A DNA stretch of 64,000 nt from Haemonchus contortus. Lineage: Eukaryota; Nematoda; Chromadorea; Rhabditida; Trichostrongylidae. The notes under the pieces are model-generated. The model was not told where the DNA came from, made no database searches, and was given only the letters and a program-made list of their open reading frames with translations. The translations under genes were made by a program, and so were the position numbers. Below are positions 28,401 through 43,400 of this stretch, piece after piece; positions within the stretch are counted from its first letter, which is position 1; each line of letters opens with the position of its first letter. The stretch is taken from NCBI GenBank assembly GCA_000469685.2, contig LS997565.1:37661819-37725818 (forward strand), read 5' to 3'.

Positions 28401-31400
28401 AATAGGGTTATGCTGAATGATGAGCCGATTATTACCGCACAAATTTTTGTACAAGGATCATACATCCACCTTCAAATGTGAATCCTTCAATGGGATGGAT
28501 ATTTGAGGGGTGAAAAAGGTTTGTATAAGGGAAGATATTTTAGTGTAGTCTATATTTCGGGCGTTCTCCATATCGAGTCGAACCCTAATTAAAATAGTTT
28601 TTTTTTCAGAAATATAACGATCGTTGTGGAAATGGACTCGCCGGCCACTGTCGATCTGTACGTCTCCTATCAGGTTGGTGGAGCTGTTTTTGACCTTTTT
28701 TCTCCACTGACAAAAACTCCAGCGAATTTATTCTCGGGCGAAATGTAGCAGTCTTGCTGTCAAGAAATTTCCCGTAGGAACGGGCTCCTCGGGGATCTAT
28801 CACGAATGTTTTTGTTGTATTCGAATCGAAAAGTAACGGGGATGCATAACGCACGGATGCTGATATCACCAGCGCTGGCTGTTTACGTTTGTGAATGTTT
28901 ATGAATTACTCCACGCCCTAAAATGCTTTCAATTCCAAATCGGGATCGGTCACACCTTCGAAGTGAGCTCTGAGCTTTTAGGCCCTGAAGAGGCATTTTA
29001 CGTTTTTGAAACTAGTCACTACTAGGACCAGGTCTCTTTTTATGGTCCAAGGACCTGAAATGCCCACGGAAAAGGAAAGACTGGGAAAGGCTAACCAGAT
29101 GACCCGCTAGTTATGTGAAGGAGGAACACCAGTACTCCCATTTATTGCACCGTCCCACATCGTTTCAAGTTGGACCAAATATTAAGCCAAGCAAGGAACA
29201 GGTAACGAGAGCTTGCTTCAGCCCTTCCAGTTCTGCTCCAGACTTTGTTGGGTGTGGATGGGGACAGGAGTGGATGTATGCGCTAGTTATAGTATATACG
29301 GGGTGGAGTAATAAGTTGAGCGCAGAACTGGGTCGGATCTCGGTCAGAACATTCCTTTTCTGGGACGCTCTCGATTGGAGAAGGATTTTATGAAAAAAGA
29401 AACAGTTGAGCATACAGATTCAATGGTATTAACCTCGAAAATTTAAAAACCGGGCATTGTCGAGCTCACCTTCCTGGGATCCGCTTTGGCTACTCTCATT
29501 TTCCCATCCTTTCATCTTCAGTAATCTAGCCCTACGGAATGGGCTGTTTCTATTCATTACTCCTCAGAAGACCTACCAAACCATCGATTTTTTGAAGATG
29601 GTCTGGGGATGTTCTTGATCCTATGCTAGCCCTCCCAAATGTCCTGGTTCAGTGTACGTTTATCGCTCAGTGCATTGTTCATAGCCACTGAGCGAAAAAC
29701 TATAAAATCTGAAAAAAGTTATCGCGCAGACCGGTGTTCGGGTTTTATGAATGGGTAACACGCTTATCGCCAGCATTGCTGCGATTCGACCCTTTTTCCC
29801 CCTGGCGTTGGGGAAATAGCCAATCATCTGGGTATTTTCAGGTATATTGTGCAAGTTGGCGTCCTGCATACGACATTCGTGTCATCACAACCACCGAAGG
29901 TGATCAGGATAATTCGATCAAGGTTTGTGTATGGGTCGAATTAGCTGATTATCGCCACATTACCGATGCCGACTTTGCATTTTCTTATCGCTACGAGCGG
30001 TCTTTGCCCCTCTATGAATCGCTTATCGCTCCCACCTACACCTATTTATCGAAACCAAGACTTAGGGTGCGAATCAGTCTGAAGAACTTGGAGAATCAGG
30101 TGCCTGACCTTACTAATGAGTAATTAAATGATTCAGTTATGCTACTACGGTCTGGTGGAACAGAATACTGGCGATGACTGGAACGATACTGATATGGTAC
30201 TGTCCACATCGACTCCATCTGTCGGAGGATGTGCCCCACAGCTGGCCACGCTTTCGGCAAGCATTCATCGCCCCAATAAATAGTGAGTTCATGGTCTTTG
30301 ATAGAGTCGTTTTTAAGTTCCGTGAAGCATACTATTTCGGTCATAAAACAGTAAGGTCGACCGTCATCCGGAATCATGGAGCCAGTTCTTTCAACGTATC
30401 ACGAGAACTGGCATAAACGTAGCGGTAGTTCCAACACTCAATCAGACAGAGGGAGCATGAGACTCTTCCGAACTGATTTGACTGCCCTCTCTCTTCCTTG
30501 GTTCACCCACCGGACTTTCCTAAACTTCAGTCTGCGCTTATGAGTCTAGGTGGAAATACATACTCGGGCACGTACCTCTTCAGACCCTTACGTTGAAAAT
30601 GGCGAGAAAGCAAGGTAAAGTTCATAGAGCTGGAGTAATTGAGGGGAGGCATCATCATTTTAAGGCAGTGATTTCATGAGGATCGAGAACTTCAGCTTAG
30701 GATTGGAAATGAAAGATGTTGGTGATAGTGAGGAAAGGGGTGGCAGAGGTTTAGCGTTACTACCAGAGCTGGAATTGAAGGATAAAGTTTTGGCGTTGAT
30801 CAATCCCGTCCGAGGGATGCGCCCCGACACGACTCCCATTCAGAATCGTAGTGGCGTAATGAGTTCGTATGTAGCGTATACAGTGAATTGCGGTGCCCAT
30901 GCACAAGTCAGTGCTTTTATTCTCCCAGACGAGCCTAGTACCAGTTAACTGACCACGGAGGAATGTAAGGCTTGGTTGGCGTGGACGGATATCGATCTGG
31001 GATTCGAACCCCTCACCATGCATGTGAGATAGTGCGCCACTCGCCACTACACCACCTCTGCCCCAGAGCTGAGAATTACAGCTGGAAATAACGTTCCTCA
31101 TTAGAGTTTTGTTTAGCTTTCTACCGTCACAGTAGTAAACTACAGTATCGGTTTTGCCTCATACGGCTCGATTGAGTGTAACCCACTTCTTCTAGGAATG
31201 CCCTTATTTTACTCCGTCGTCTGATTGTGCTTCCAATACCCCTTATCGTTCTCTCTTGTCGGAATTACTCTTCCCTTGTGAAGAAATTTTAAGCGCCCAG
31301 TAAACCTCTCCATAAAGCGATTGTACTCGTTTTCCTTTTTTGCTACATTCTTGCTTCTCTTTTCTTTTTCCTCGTACGCTCTAGTATTTTGGAGTAGTAC

Positions 31401-34400
31401 GTCAGCGTAACGCAGCGTTCACTTAGAAATTTCCAGGTGACGGCTTGGGGATTGAAGGCAATCGTAAAGAGCAGTCTCCCTGGAAAAATTTCAAGCAAGA
31501 AGGGGGTAACGTAAACTTTCAGGACGGAGTTTGTATATGTTCCCTCTCAAGCATGTCCGTTGTAATCTTATCCTGACTGAGAATGATCTCAGTTCCGAAG
31601 TTTCTTCACATCTTTCAAAAACAGCAGAGAAATCCGGATTCCAAGTCCGATTTAAGCCTACCAAGAAGACCACACACACAGCCGAACAGGAACTGAGGCC
31701 TCAGAATGACGTGACGGACTAGCTTTGATGGAAGGGGAAGAAGAGCAGTCACAACAGTACATCCACATCATAGAACAGGGGATTCGTGTTCGAGTAAACC
31801 TAGTCTCACTCGTTTCTCTTTTCTTGATACTGATACGGGGAATCAAAATGACCGCAATCATTCAGTGTTTGGTAAATTTCTGTGCCAAACAGGTTCCGAA
31901 AGGAAATTTTTATTGGCACGTTCTCTTGCCGTTTTGAACAGGGTTGTCTTCAATAAATGCTCAATCTCTTACAGGGCAAGACTTAAACCAAATCGAAAAC
32001 CAGGTCTACCCTCCTAGTCTTCAGAATAAAGTATACATTACTATAGTAATATAAAATTGGTATTACTACGACTATATATTGTTATACACTTCCTTAAAAA
32101 TGGCGAGTTAGTAGCGAAGAGGACAAGAGGACAAAGAGCATTCCACCCAGCGCCCATCATTTCTAGGTCCTTCCCGTCTTGACGTCCTTGGACTTCAACA
32201 CAAGCAAGACGAGCATGCAGTTATTCGAAATGTTCTGGAAAGGATGGTGATTGGAATTCCCATACATACAAGTGTAGAGGGGGATCCCCAGTTGAGAGTT
32301 ATGTCAGCGAACGAAGAACAGGTTGCCATTGCTAAACCATGTAATGAAAGACGCTATACTATGCATTCTGTGCTCCGTTCTGCACTCTGTCGAGTTCAGA
32401 GTGAGGTCGACACTCTGTCGACATGGTGCACCCTGGTGGTGGTGCAGTTCTGAGTGGCGCACTATCAAACGTATGGTCTAGGAATCCGATCCGACCTGAT
32501 ACCCGTTCAGACCAGCCTCATCCCTCCGGTTCCCTTAACTGATGCCAGACTCGTTCGGGAGATAAAAACACGATCTTGTGCATTGACTGGCCAGTGCGAG
32601 TCATCCTATAGACCACATACGAAGTATTCTGGATGGAGTCAAAAGCGTAGGCGCATCTCATCTAGATTACCTTCAAATTACTTTGAACTTTATCCTTCAA
32701 TTTGTAGATACATTTTATCAGTGTGGCTTACCTTGGAAAACCAGTTCGTTACATTCGATATTGTGCAAGAACAAATGGCCAGAAAAAGACTGAGTAAAAT
32801 TGTTTCAAGTAGAACTATGAGCGCATGGAACGGTGATGAAATTGCTGTTTTCTCTTTTCCAAAGGCAGTAAATTTCCCATTAAAGCATGATCAATTTATA
32901 AAAATAGCTTTCCTTACATTATATGAATGGGAGATTCGAAATTTTTGCTCCCTTCGATGTTTACACTTCGACTAATTGTAAGACCGATCATACTTCCTAA
33001 GGTGAAATTCTGATGCCTAGGTTTGTAATCAATAGCAGAATCACTCTGAGAGTACGCTTTCGGCTTCAGTAGTGGAATCGGTGGTGCCATGCCACTGTAC
33101 AGAGCTTCACCTGAAGCTCATGCATAGGTCCTCTCAACTTTTCTACTCTGCCTTTTGAGCGAATCCCCTACCTTAACAGCTTATGACTGAGAGCCAGTCA
33201 TCAACTATCAACCAATCAATTATCCATGTATGGTCATGAACTATATGATGTATAGTCCATGATCGATATTCTTGCAATCTTGGCATGATATATAGTAAAA
33301 TAATGGTTTTAAAGTAACCACTAGTTCCTCCCACTGACCTCATCGTAAAAGAAACAGAGATCAAGGAAGGGGGCGAGTTCGCGGGTCTGGACGACACACT
33401 CCTCCTTAGTGTTCATGAGGGGGTCTATAGCGGTAATCCAAAGTGCTTCCAGGGTATTGCGCGCTGCGATCTGGGTTCAAGCGCCAATATGGACACGGAA
33501 ACGTCAAGGGATACACCTGCGTAGAATAAAACCCGATGGGCTCCTAGCAGGGTATGCATCCTTGCCATCCAGCCAGCCCGTTAGATGTTCTTTAACCCGA
33601 ACGCACATAGGGCGACCTCTTCCTCCTATGTATTCGCATCCACAGCTTTGGCAACGTATGGAGTAGACTACTCCCACCTTCATGCAGTCACCCACTTTGC
33701 CATGCGACCATACCACACGGTTTGAGGTGTCGCACACAGTATCGTAGAGTCGACTATGAACGAAGGCGAAGTAGCCGAAACGTTAGCCTATGTATGAATC
33801 TCTGCAGCACATGCGATTTATTTTTTCTCGATCATGAGATGCCCGAGAGAATCTCTTCTCCAACTGGCAACATTGATAATGAACTGATTTATCATCTTGC
33901 TCTCGAGTTTTTTCACCAATGGAAACTCATAGATTATCAAAAAGTAACCGATCAGTTGAAGCGCCCCATCTCACGGTCACACTTATTTCAGAGCGTTTCA
34001 ATTATGGGTATGGGCTGTGTAACACACACTCGCGCACACGCCATCAAAGAAAGTAAAAGATTTATAGATTCATCTAAAAAGCATTCATGGGAAAGAGAGA
34101 AATGAATGGCTCTCGTGGATAAAAATGTTGCCACGGTAGGGACTGATTTCCCCTACTGAAGCAATTCAAGAGTACAACTGCGGCCCCAAGCACCCAAATT
34201 CGTGTAGAAGATTCAAGAGATGTTTCCTGCCTAATGGAGCAGTTCACGATAGGAAAAGGTTGCGACATCTATTCCTGAAATGAATTTGTGACTTTCAAGT
34301 ATGCCATGTGTGGCGTTGTCAGATCGAAAAACGGACTAGACAGGGCGTAATAAGGGCTCAGAGAATGTACCCAATGCATGCCACACCCGGGAATAGCCGT

Positions 34401-37400
34401 GTTCCAAAACTTAGAATAAGCACCACCATTCACAATGGAGCGCTTTTGTTGAGAATCAGCGACAAAAACGAACCATAGCGACAGTGGGGCATAATTTGTG
34501 ACATTTTTGGCTTACTGTGGTCAGCTCTACGCAATGGTATGCACCCGACCCAATACTAAATAGCCCTTCCACGCCACTCCGGTCGTTATGTTCTCGAACG
34601 ACCCCATTTACTAACCTCTCAAAGTATTTATTGAATCCGCTGATTTCCTCGCTTTTTTCGCCATTGTTGCACTATTCTGCACCATAACGTCAATTATTCC
34701 GCCCAAATAGGTATGTCAAAGTTTTCATGAACTGTGTTTAAAGAGGACTCTTATAGGAGTATAAAAGCGCTGGCTCATACATTGGCTGCCATCGCAAACC
34801 ATTGAAGTGGCCATATACGCATTCAGAATGCCGCAACGATTCTGGTTGAAAGTCGAAGGCGGGTACCCATCCCAAAACCGATAGATAGAGGCGAAGACTT
34901 TCATCCTTCGTTCTTTTTCTGTTTGAAAATTTGAATTGTATTTTCATCCTGTCATCTGAAGTTCCAGCTTAAACTGAATGGGATTTCTCTGTTTTCTTCC
35001 GCAGCGCTCGTAGTAAATACTACACTGGAAGAAGAACTAGTTTCAACGGCTCTAAAATTTTACTTCAAAGTTCCAGTAATTACTTCGACGAAAAACTGCT
35101 ACAACCACTTGTCCGACCCTACTCAATGTTATATTTCGCAGTTCTTGCACTTGTGAGGAGGGTTGCACGAAATTCTACGATAAAGCCGACTACTCGGGAT
35201 TTACAACCTTTTTTACCATAGGAGGAGTCAAAGACTAGAAAAATTAGAATGACATGGGAGAAGCGAGAATTTACAACGAAAAAGAGCACCGTGTGATCCA
35301 ACTCGAATCCATCTTCTTCCGCTGAATCTCATATAAGAGTTGTCAGATTAGAGAGTTAGAAACTCAGGAACAAGTCCATAGCTTCAGTGCCGCTTATTAG
35401 ACCCGAAAGAGGGGTGCTTAGCTGCCTGCAGAGACTGGTAATACTCGAAATGGAGCAGGTTTGATGAAAATGCAACCAGTTGTAGCACCTAAAGCTAATG
35501 TGGGTTGCTCCGCAGCTACCGAAACCTCGTCCAAACACCTCCGTCGTCACAATCTCGGCCGTCCGTCCATAAAGAGGATAACCTCGGAAAAGGCTCGCCT
35601 ATCCAGAGATTTTTGCAGATTTTTTCGTTTTCTTCGTCACCAATGGACTACTTTGCATCAATCCATTCACAGTAGTATCCCAGTGAATGTGCGGGAAGAT
35701 ATTGCAAACTGTGCCCTGAACACTAGCTCGCTAATGTTTTCTAGTCATCTACCCATTGTAACTTATCAGAAATTCCGTTTTTACTTCCATTGATGATTAA
35801 ATTTCTGTTTTTTCTTCCTATCCCCGTTCATGAACCATAGAAGGAAGCTCATCTAAGTCAATTCAATCACTGATTGATTTTACTTAAATGCGGACAGCAG
35901 TCGCCCAGCGAATCTATCAATTTAATTACCTGCTAAGACACTCGAGAAACTGGAACTAAATTATTCACTCAATTATTCCCCTATATCACTGAGTTTTATT
36001 AACGCTCTCATATATTTCATTACTTCAAATGTTTTTTCGTACGGCACCTTTGGATGCCTCATCCCCGAGCGATGCACTTGTCATCACCGTTTACACCGTA
36101 AAAAATTATGACAATGGCAATATTAGGTCATCAGCAATGGTACTCACATTTTTTTCTACTTCAATTGAGCAATTCGGAGGTGCAATATATGGCCTACCAA
36201 GTGAAACAGAACGAGGTCTTTTTCCATTTATAGTTGCTCCAAGAGCTTGAGTGCAAAAGTAGAGATAGTGAAGCAAGCACGAATATCCACAGTTCTTTCC
36301 GATTCGCGATGAGTCATAGGGAGAAAGTTTGTGAGCATATGCAGTCCAGGATAAACAGGACAGGACAAACAACTTATGCCTATCTTCGAGGCTGAAAACC
36401 ACCACTGAAGCATGTAAGTGAAACCAGTTAACTCTGGCTGAACACTATGTAAACGTTAGTCTTTTGGTTGCGGCAAACCCCGCTTATTGTTCACCTCAAA
36501 ATCGTAGTGCATATGGTCAATAGGCTTGGATAGTGTCCGCACGAAATTGCTCTGTCCTGAAAATACCGCTCTTCACACCCAGCAGAGCACTTCAACTATT
36601 ATCTGAGTCAGAGAGAAGACATCTCCAAGTCAGTCTTTACTCGGTGTTATTGTATATAAGTCGTTCACTAAAATTCTGGTTAACAGCATGGAACGCATTT
36701 TGGAATACCAGCCAGAAAGCAGACCGGATTCAGGAAGAACTTTCTATGCATGGGTAACATTCGAGCAAACACCCAGCTTTTTGCGAGAAGCCCAGTGGAT
36801 GGCCTTCCTTTAGCCTTTCCTTCCGAGGATTACAAGTAGGCATTCGACTCCGTGGAGGTCAACGCTGTTCTGAATGCTCATGAGCAAGTCGGGATCGGTT
36901 CCGCCTACATCCAGCTGCTACAAAGCCTTTCAAACGCTCCTCCAACTGTTCGAGCGAAAGCTAAAGATCTCAGTTGGGAAAGGGGTATAGCGAGGAGATA
37001 TGTTATCTCCAAAGCTTTCACCAGAACGCACTCGATAGTGAAAAAGTGGTGTAGTAAGGGAACAGTAAAAATAGGAGGAGAAGCTCTACAAAGAGTTGAA
37101 TCCTACGTGTATCTGGGAAGAGAGCTGTGCATGATAAACAATATTGCTCCTAAACCAAATCGGAAAAGATGTGATGCATGGGCAACTTTGGTTCGCCTCG
37201 TGAAGTGACAGACCAGGTTCCAGCTTCAGAGCATCGATATTCAACGCCTCAGTGCTGCAAGCGATATGTTAGGCGTATGAAACGTGGCCTGACATCAAAA
37301 CAATCCCTGAAGCCATAAGAAAATCACAAATCAAAAATTTTTTCTGAGAATGAGCCGGCGCCAGCAGCGGCTGTAAGGCTTGCAAAGTTTAGACCCAAGG

Positions 37401-40400
37401 GAGAGATCGCACCAGAAAGACCCGCTCCCATACAACAAGGTACATTCGAAGCACCGCTGGATCGGTCATCTACTCCGTCAAACAGATGACAGATCGAGTC
37501 CCCGGGTCTTAGAGCTTCGGAGAAGCAAAACAGGACCTTCATGACGACCGTTGACCCCGCGGGTCAATTCGTTCCCCAGTTCAAAGGAAGGAGCCTACAT
37601 TGGATGGAGGACGCGAAAGATCGGGTGGTGTGGGAAAGCCGAGATCTTCACTGAGAAAAACTCCTGCCGTAGGACCATCAAAGTATCAAAGTAACGAAAG
37701 TATTACCTAATCAACGACTAGTGGGTGTCACCCAATGTAGCCACTGCTTTTGACCTCCCTGAGGACCCTGGTACCAATAACCGAACCAGTTGTGGAAAGC
37801 TTGGATGAATCGAGCGGGTACCGATCTGCTACCTGTGGAATATGCGTGTGTCCACCATCAGTTTGTATAGTGCGTACGAAAGGTTTGCGGGCATTCCAAA
37901 ATTTTGGTTATGAAGAACACTCAAAAAATCTGGTCATAGCGTAATCACCATCCGAATTCTTAAATGCGAAATTCTAGAACTGCTTAGCCTCCCAACGCCT
38001 GTTGGTTTACTAAAATATTTTTTTATTGCTGGGAACATTCTTTCATACCGAAAGCATTCAAACACAATACAGAAAGCAGAAATACAAACAAAATTAGAAA
38101 TTAGTGAATCCACCAAAATCCCTGATTAGTTTGAACAACAATATGGCCGACTTGAGTTCACCTATGCTGCTGCACCGTCAGTAAACGATTAATTTAGACG
38201 GGCCACACACGCGCACTGGAACCCCATGCATACCCTATATGAAATTTTGAAGAGATTACAGCCGGGGAACGTGGTGGCTAACCTGCAACTTCCCACGGTA
38301 TTACGTTGAATTGGTTCTTGAGTAGAAGGCAGACGTGGACTACAGCATTGCCCTGGTGCAAAACATACGTCGTGCGTCGCGCACCTCTCAGGAGTGGAGA
38401 GACGAGGCTTATACACAACTTCCTACACTTCTACGGCAAGTTGGGAAGACGAGCCCCGTTCTCTTGGTGCTTTTAGAGCTATAACAGATCATTAACAAAC
38501 AAAGTTATTTCTCGAAAACACCAGCTTCTCGCTTCGGAGGTCCTCCATTTCCATTAATGCTAAACATTTCTTATGAGTGGAGGTGACGCAAAGAAAATGT
38601 GTATGAGATATCGTTTGGTTTGCACTGAGCCATTTTACAAAAGACTACTTCATTCTCATCATACTCATTTTTTTCCGCGCGATTTCCAGCCTTCTAGGCT
38701 TGCGGTGAGTGGGCAGGCAAGAGGCTCCCTTCAAGATCTCTCGTGTTAGAAGCTCCTATGATCGAAGAGAACGCCAAAGAGTCTTTCTGCTTTTTTTTTG
38801 AGTTGGTAGTGATCGAGATAAACAACAGTCCTAGATGAGGGGTACGCATCATGATTTCGCACAAATCCTTCGAGATATATGTTAGTAAACGACCGAGCTG
38901 ACGAGCGACTTTTCGATTACAGTGTTTAGCAACGTGAAGAGATTTGCTTCAGAAAGAACTTCACCAGGAAGAGTTATGGTGAGAGAACAGTTGAGTACAG
39001 AACTACCAGTAGTCGATGAGGATACTGGCGCGAAAGTCTGAATGAAGTACTACAAGTGTTGACATTTCAAAAGCTATATAAAATTAAGAGGGGATAAATC
39101 GAACATGTAGTTTGACTCCAGTTTCACACGTGCCCTAAATGGAAGCCAAACCTGACAATAATCACCCTCCGTGCTTGAATGAGGCCAGCTGTCCACAAAC
39201 TCTCGGTACTAACAAAAAAATCATTCAAAAAAATCGCTTCAGCAAAACATTGTTGCCTATCTAATATATCATTATAATCTATCGCCTAGGCACAGTGCAA
39301 CAAACAAAGCTCCTCAGCGAAACAGTTCTTCGGAAAATACTAGATAGATGGATCTTGGGATGTCCGCGTATTTTAGTGCGTTCTTTATCATATTTATTTA
39401 ATATTTATCAACCAATTCAATGTGTTGGTAAACAGAACACCACGCTGCGCGACAAGGCAACTAATTGACGCAACTAGTTAAGGCATGGCGCGCGGCGAGA
39501 CAACTATCTAGCACATCGGGAGAATCAGAGATGACTGAAATGAGATGAAAATAAAAATAAGATGACATGCTATTGCTCTCGTCCACTGTTGAAGCTTTGA
39601 GATACAGAGCATTCCTTCAACCTCGAAACATCGCGAAACTCGCTTATGTGTCTTTCCGAAAATTCCGAGACCCTATGACAGTTCGAATTCGCGTGAAGTT
39701 AGCGAAAGCCAAACACAGCGGAAATACTTTTCCTAATTAACATACTTTACGCTGAATATTCTTCCTTTATAGCCAACGTCAACGAAACGCTTCAGCTGCT
39801 CTTCGGAAACCCATGTATTCGGCATCTGAAGAGGACATGGGCTTTGGTTCCTTCGACTGCAATGAGATGGCCGACGCTGTAGCACTTCATCGTTACAACA
39901 CTGCACAGCTGAGCAGAAGCAGTGAGGAGAATAGCGTTTCAGCGCCGGTTCGTTTGATCTGCGTCTATTAACCTTGATGTACCCTTCAGGCCTTTACAAT
40001 ATTACAGAGTATCGAAAATCTTGTGTCTACGTGCTTCTCAATTCCACGAGCGGTCACCATTCCCAGTAACGGTGTGGAACACAAAGTACTCGTTGCAATG
40101 GTAAGCATCGCCCTGCTTGCCCTTTTTCCCTAACGGTTCAGCTATGATTTAGTTCGATCTCACATGCTCCTTCATTCATGAATGTGTACCGTCACGCAGT
40201 GCGTCGGCTTATCTCTCAGCTGTAATTACCAACACTACTCCCTTCCCTCTTCCTCCGGGAGATGCTGCTGTATATCTGAACAACGGATTCGTTACCAAGG
40301 TAAGTTTTATAATCTTTTATCTTTTATTTTACAATCTGATATGGTGTATGCACTACAAATTGATGTCAGAGCTTGACCAAGCGGTGTGTGCCTCCCGTAT

Positions 40401-43400
40401 TGGGTCCCTTGCACGCGCACTCAGCCCACCTGCTACTCCTTGCTCTATAAAAAGTTGATATGCCTTCGATTCTTACCAGCAACCAGCAATACAGTAATTA
40501 TACCCATTGAATGATGGCGGAACAATGTCACCAAGAGGTGAGGGCGCTGGAATAAGGCACCTGGAGAGGTTAATTGCAGGCTGAGTTGTGAGGACGAAGT
40601 TCCCTCATAGGTATAGATCTGTTCATGTCATTGATGTGGGTAAGTCGAAACCAAGTTGCTACAAGGCCGTCAGTCTCCGTTGGAAATGTTAGGTCACCTT
40701 ATTCTTCCTATTCAAATTAGGAGAGCTCTGAGCGACCGAGCCGAGGACACAGCACAGGCAGCTATCTGGTTCCATCCCCTACGTCAATGGTATGGGCCAA
40801 CCCATACCAGTTTGCCCATGTTCTTTTTTTTACAATGATACAATGGCATACAATGAATCTTCATTAGCGCATCTGGAACTGGGAAGAAAAGAAGGAGTGA
40901 ACGGAACAAAGTGAGAATTCACCATGATATTCGATAGTTATCACTTTTGTCACGCCTGATGCAGAACCATAGTGGTATCACCTTTCATCCGTAAAAGGTA
41001 GAGGATCATTTTCTTCAGGCTTTAATCAATCCGTTCTGAGGAATGCGCCCTGCATTCGGTCCCCATTCAGAAACATAATGCCGTATTGAATGCTGTGTCG
41101 TCTGTACAATGACGATGGCCAGCCGATATACAAGTCAGCGCTTTTATCCTCCCAGACGGGCTTGGTACCAATTAACCAATTCCCGGGAGGATGGATGGCT
41201 CAGTTGGTTGGCTAAGGCTAGAGGCTAAGGCGCTGGATCGTTTATCAACAGACTTTCACATTTTCGAGCATCTGACTACGAGATTCCTAGGGATGTGAGA
41301 GTCTTTCGTGCATAGCGAGACCACCACAATGTTTCTCTACAATGATAATTTGAACAGATCTTTCCCTCACGACTGACATTAATTCTCGGTGCATCTGATT
41401 AAATGTATCTCTATCCTACTTTAGGATCTTAATTTTACAGGCTCATCTTCGAACAGTATTGCCTGGAGATGAATTCCGTTGTTCATTGGGAGTCGATCCA
41501 TCAATCAAAATCGAATACAAAACTCCAACAGTTACCCACGAACAGGTACTTTTTGTTGAATTATGCCAGCAACTTTCCTTAGAAAGCAAGAAAAAAGCTC
41601 TCGACCCCTCCGGTTGTTTAAATGATCAAACACCTAACCCAGAATTTACTTCAGTCTGAGTTCGCTGAGGTCGCTGCCGAACTATGCACTGGGAAGGCCC
41701 CGAATTACTCGATCTGAGTTGAAGCAACTTTTATGGGGAGACGGGAGTTAGGAACGATTTTGGGTAATCGATTTGCCGCACGCGGCTGTCGCGGACCACT
41801 CATTCGCCGTTAGTACAGCCCTAGCGTTCTTCATACAGCTTAATAGATATGCGATCATTATTTTATGCATAATTCTACTATTAGTACTTTTGTTCTTGTA
41901 TTTCTTACCTACTGCTGCATCCTGCTACATTCCCTCGCGCGCGACGCCCGTCTCACCGCGACACGACCATTTCGTTCCTAACACACAACACCCACTTTTT
42001 TGCACTGCATCCGGCAGAAAGCTTTGTTGCAGCTTGAATTCGCTGCTCAACTTGCACGGGAATGGTCTTGGGTTAACCAATCGAGAGGCAGAGAACTTCT
42101 TTGTGTGGGGGGCTTGCTCGGCCTAGGGTGAATTGGGCTGTTCAGAACTGTCGAAGGAGAAGGGTCATACATATTGGGAGTATTGAGTAGGCCATTGAAT
42201 TTTGTAATATATTACCCTTCACGGTCATTTTTGCCACAAAGAGTTTGTCGTTCTTGAGGGACACTCGAATGCCAATATTGCGGAAGCGCTCAATGCTCGG
42301 ACAAGAAGCGATCATATATTAGAATCAATGATTTTACGAGTATATTACTTAAACCATGGAGTTTTCGATAGATCCGAGGAAGCATTAAGAAATTATGGCC
42401 AGTTCATAGTATTCTGAAATTATCTAACTACGGCCAAGTGGTAGAGAGCTGAGTAGGCAAAAGGCAGTAACCAGTCAAAGAGTGGGAAAGGCAGAAGACA
42501 AAGTATAAGCTTACGAAGGAAGCAACTGACTTCAAACCAATTCATACCAATAAAAGACGAGAATTGCTGTCGGAAAGCAGGTATTGGTTCCACTAGGGGC
42601 CTTCCGAAGAACTACTCATAGACGTAGGCAAATGCTATGTCAAAGAGAAACATTACTCCGTTCATTACACCTTTTTCATTTAATGCCGTAACGGAATGGA
42701 TTGAATGTGTTCTTTGCTGCTCATCGAAAAACTAGCGAATCTATCATGAAAGTTTCGTTCCACGGAAAATCGTTTTGAGCGCGTTTTTGGGAAGACAGGT
42801 GCAACATTACCAGTCATTTGCAGTAATTCAATCGTCAGGTTACACTAGAGCTCTCGAATTTCTAAGAACTAAAAGCGCCACCTTCACATCACTTACTTGA
42901 TGAGGAGTGATAATGATTAATGATTAATGGGTAAATCTCAATAACCGAATCTGATTAGATTTATTGTAATTGTAATTGTTGCGGAGGAACAAAAATATAA
43001 AAGGTCTGCAATTTTAATTTCATTCTGGCGAGTAAGACCGCAGAGAGCGTCAAAGAGCTTCCAACATAACGTAGGATATAGCGCTCTTCCATAGCCCTTT
43101 TCATTCTTTTTGTTACGCTGCCCACTAGGACTTTCATAAGAATGCGGAATTGTAGTGACGTTCTGAAACCGGCCTTGCCGTGGCCGGTCAGTGTTCAAGT
43201 CAGTTTTTTATCATCTCAGACAAGTCTTGTAAGAATCAACCGACCCCGAAGGAGGGAAAGCTTCATTGGCGCCTGCTACTACCAATCCAGGCTTCGGTCT
43301 TGGGACCATGCGTGTATAATAGCGTTACACTTGCCATTACACCATGTCTTCGCATAACTTATTTGGATTTATAACACGAGCTACGACGTAGTTAACAATC

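Larger units (their letters stand above)
30283..39772. other. 9.5-kb intron filled with mobile-element debris
   Basis: Between DUF4139 exons ending 30282 and starting 39773. Contains SINE copies (30785-31066, 32475-32705, 34740-34915, 37750-37885), a Penelope-like piece (33350-33790) and an RTE LINE piece (36640-37690). The remainder, including 37900-39772, shows nothing I recognise. Confidence 0.7.

Noticed and set aside
31000..31060. tRNA-like sequences with good A and B boxes
   Set aside because: They recur with the same non-tRNA body downstream and lack a full cloverleaf with paired acceptor arm, so they are SINE heads, not tRNA genes.
38189..38416. Cysteine-containing minus-strand frame of 75 codons
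   Set aside because: No signal peptide or known cysteine pattern; lies in transposon-rich intron DNA.
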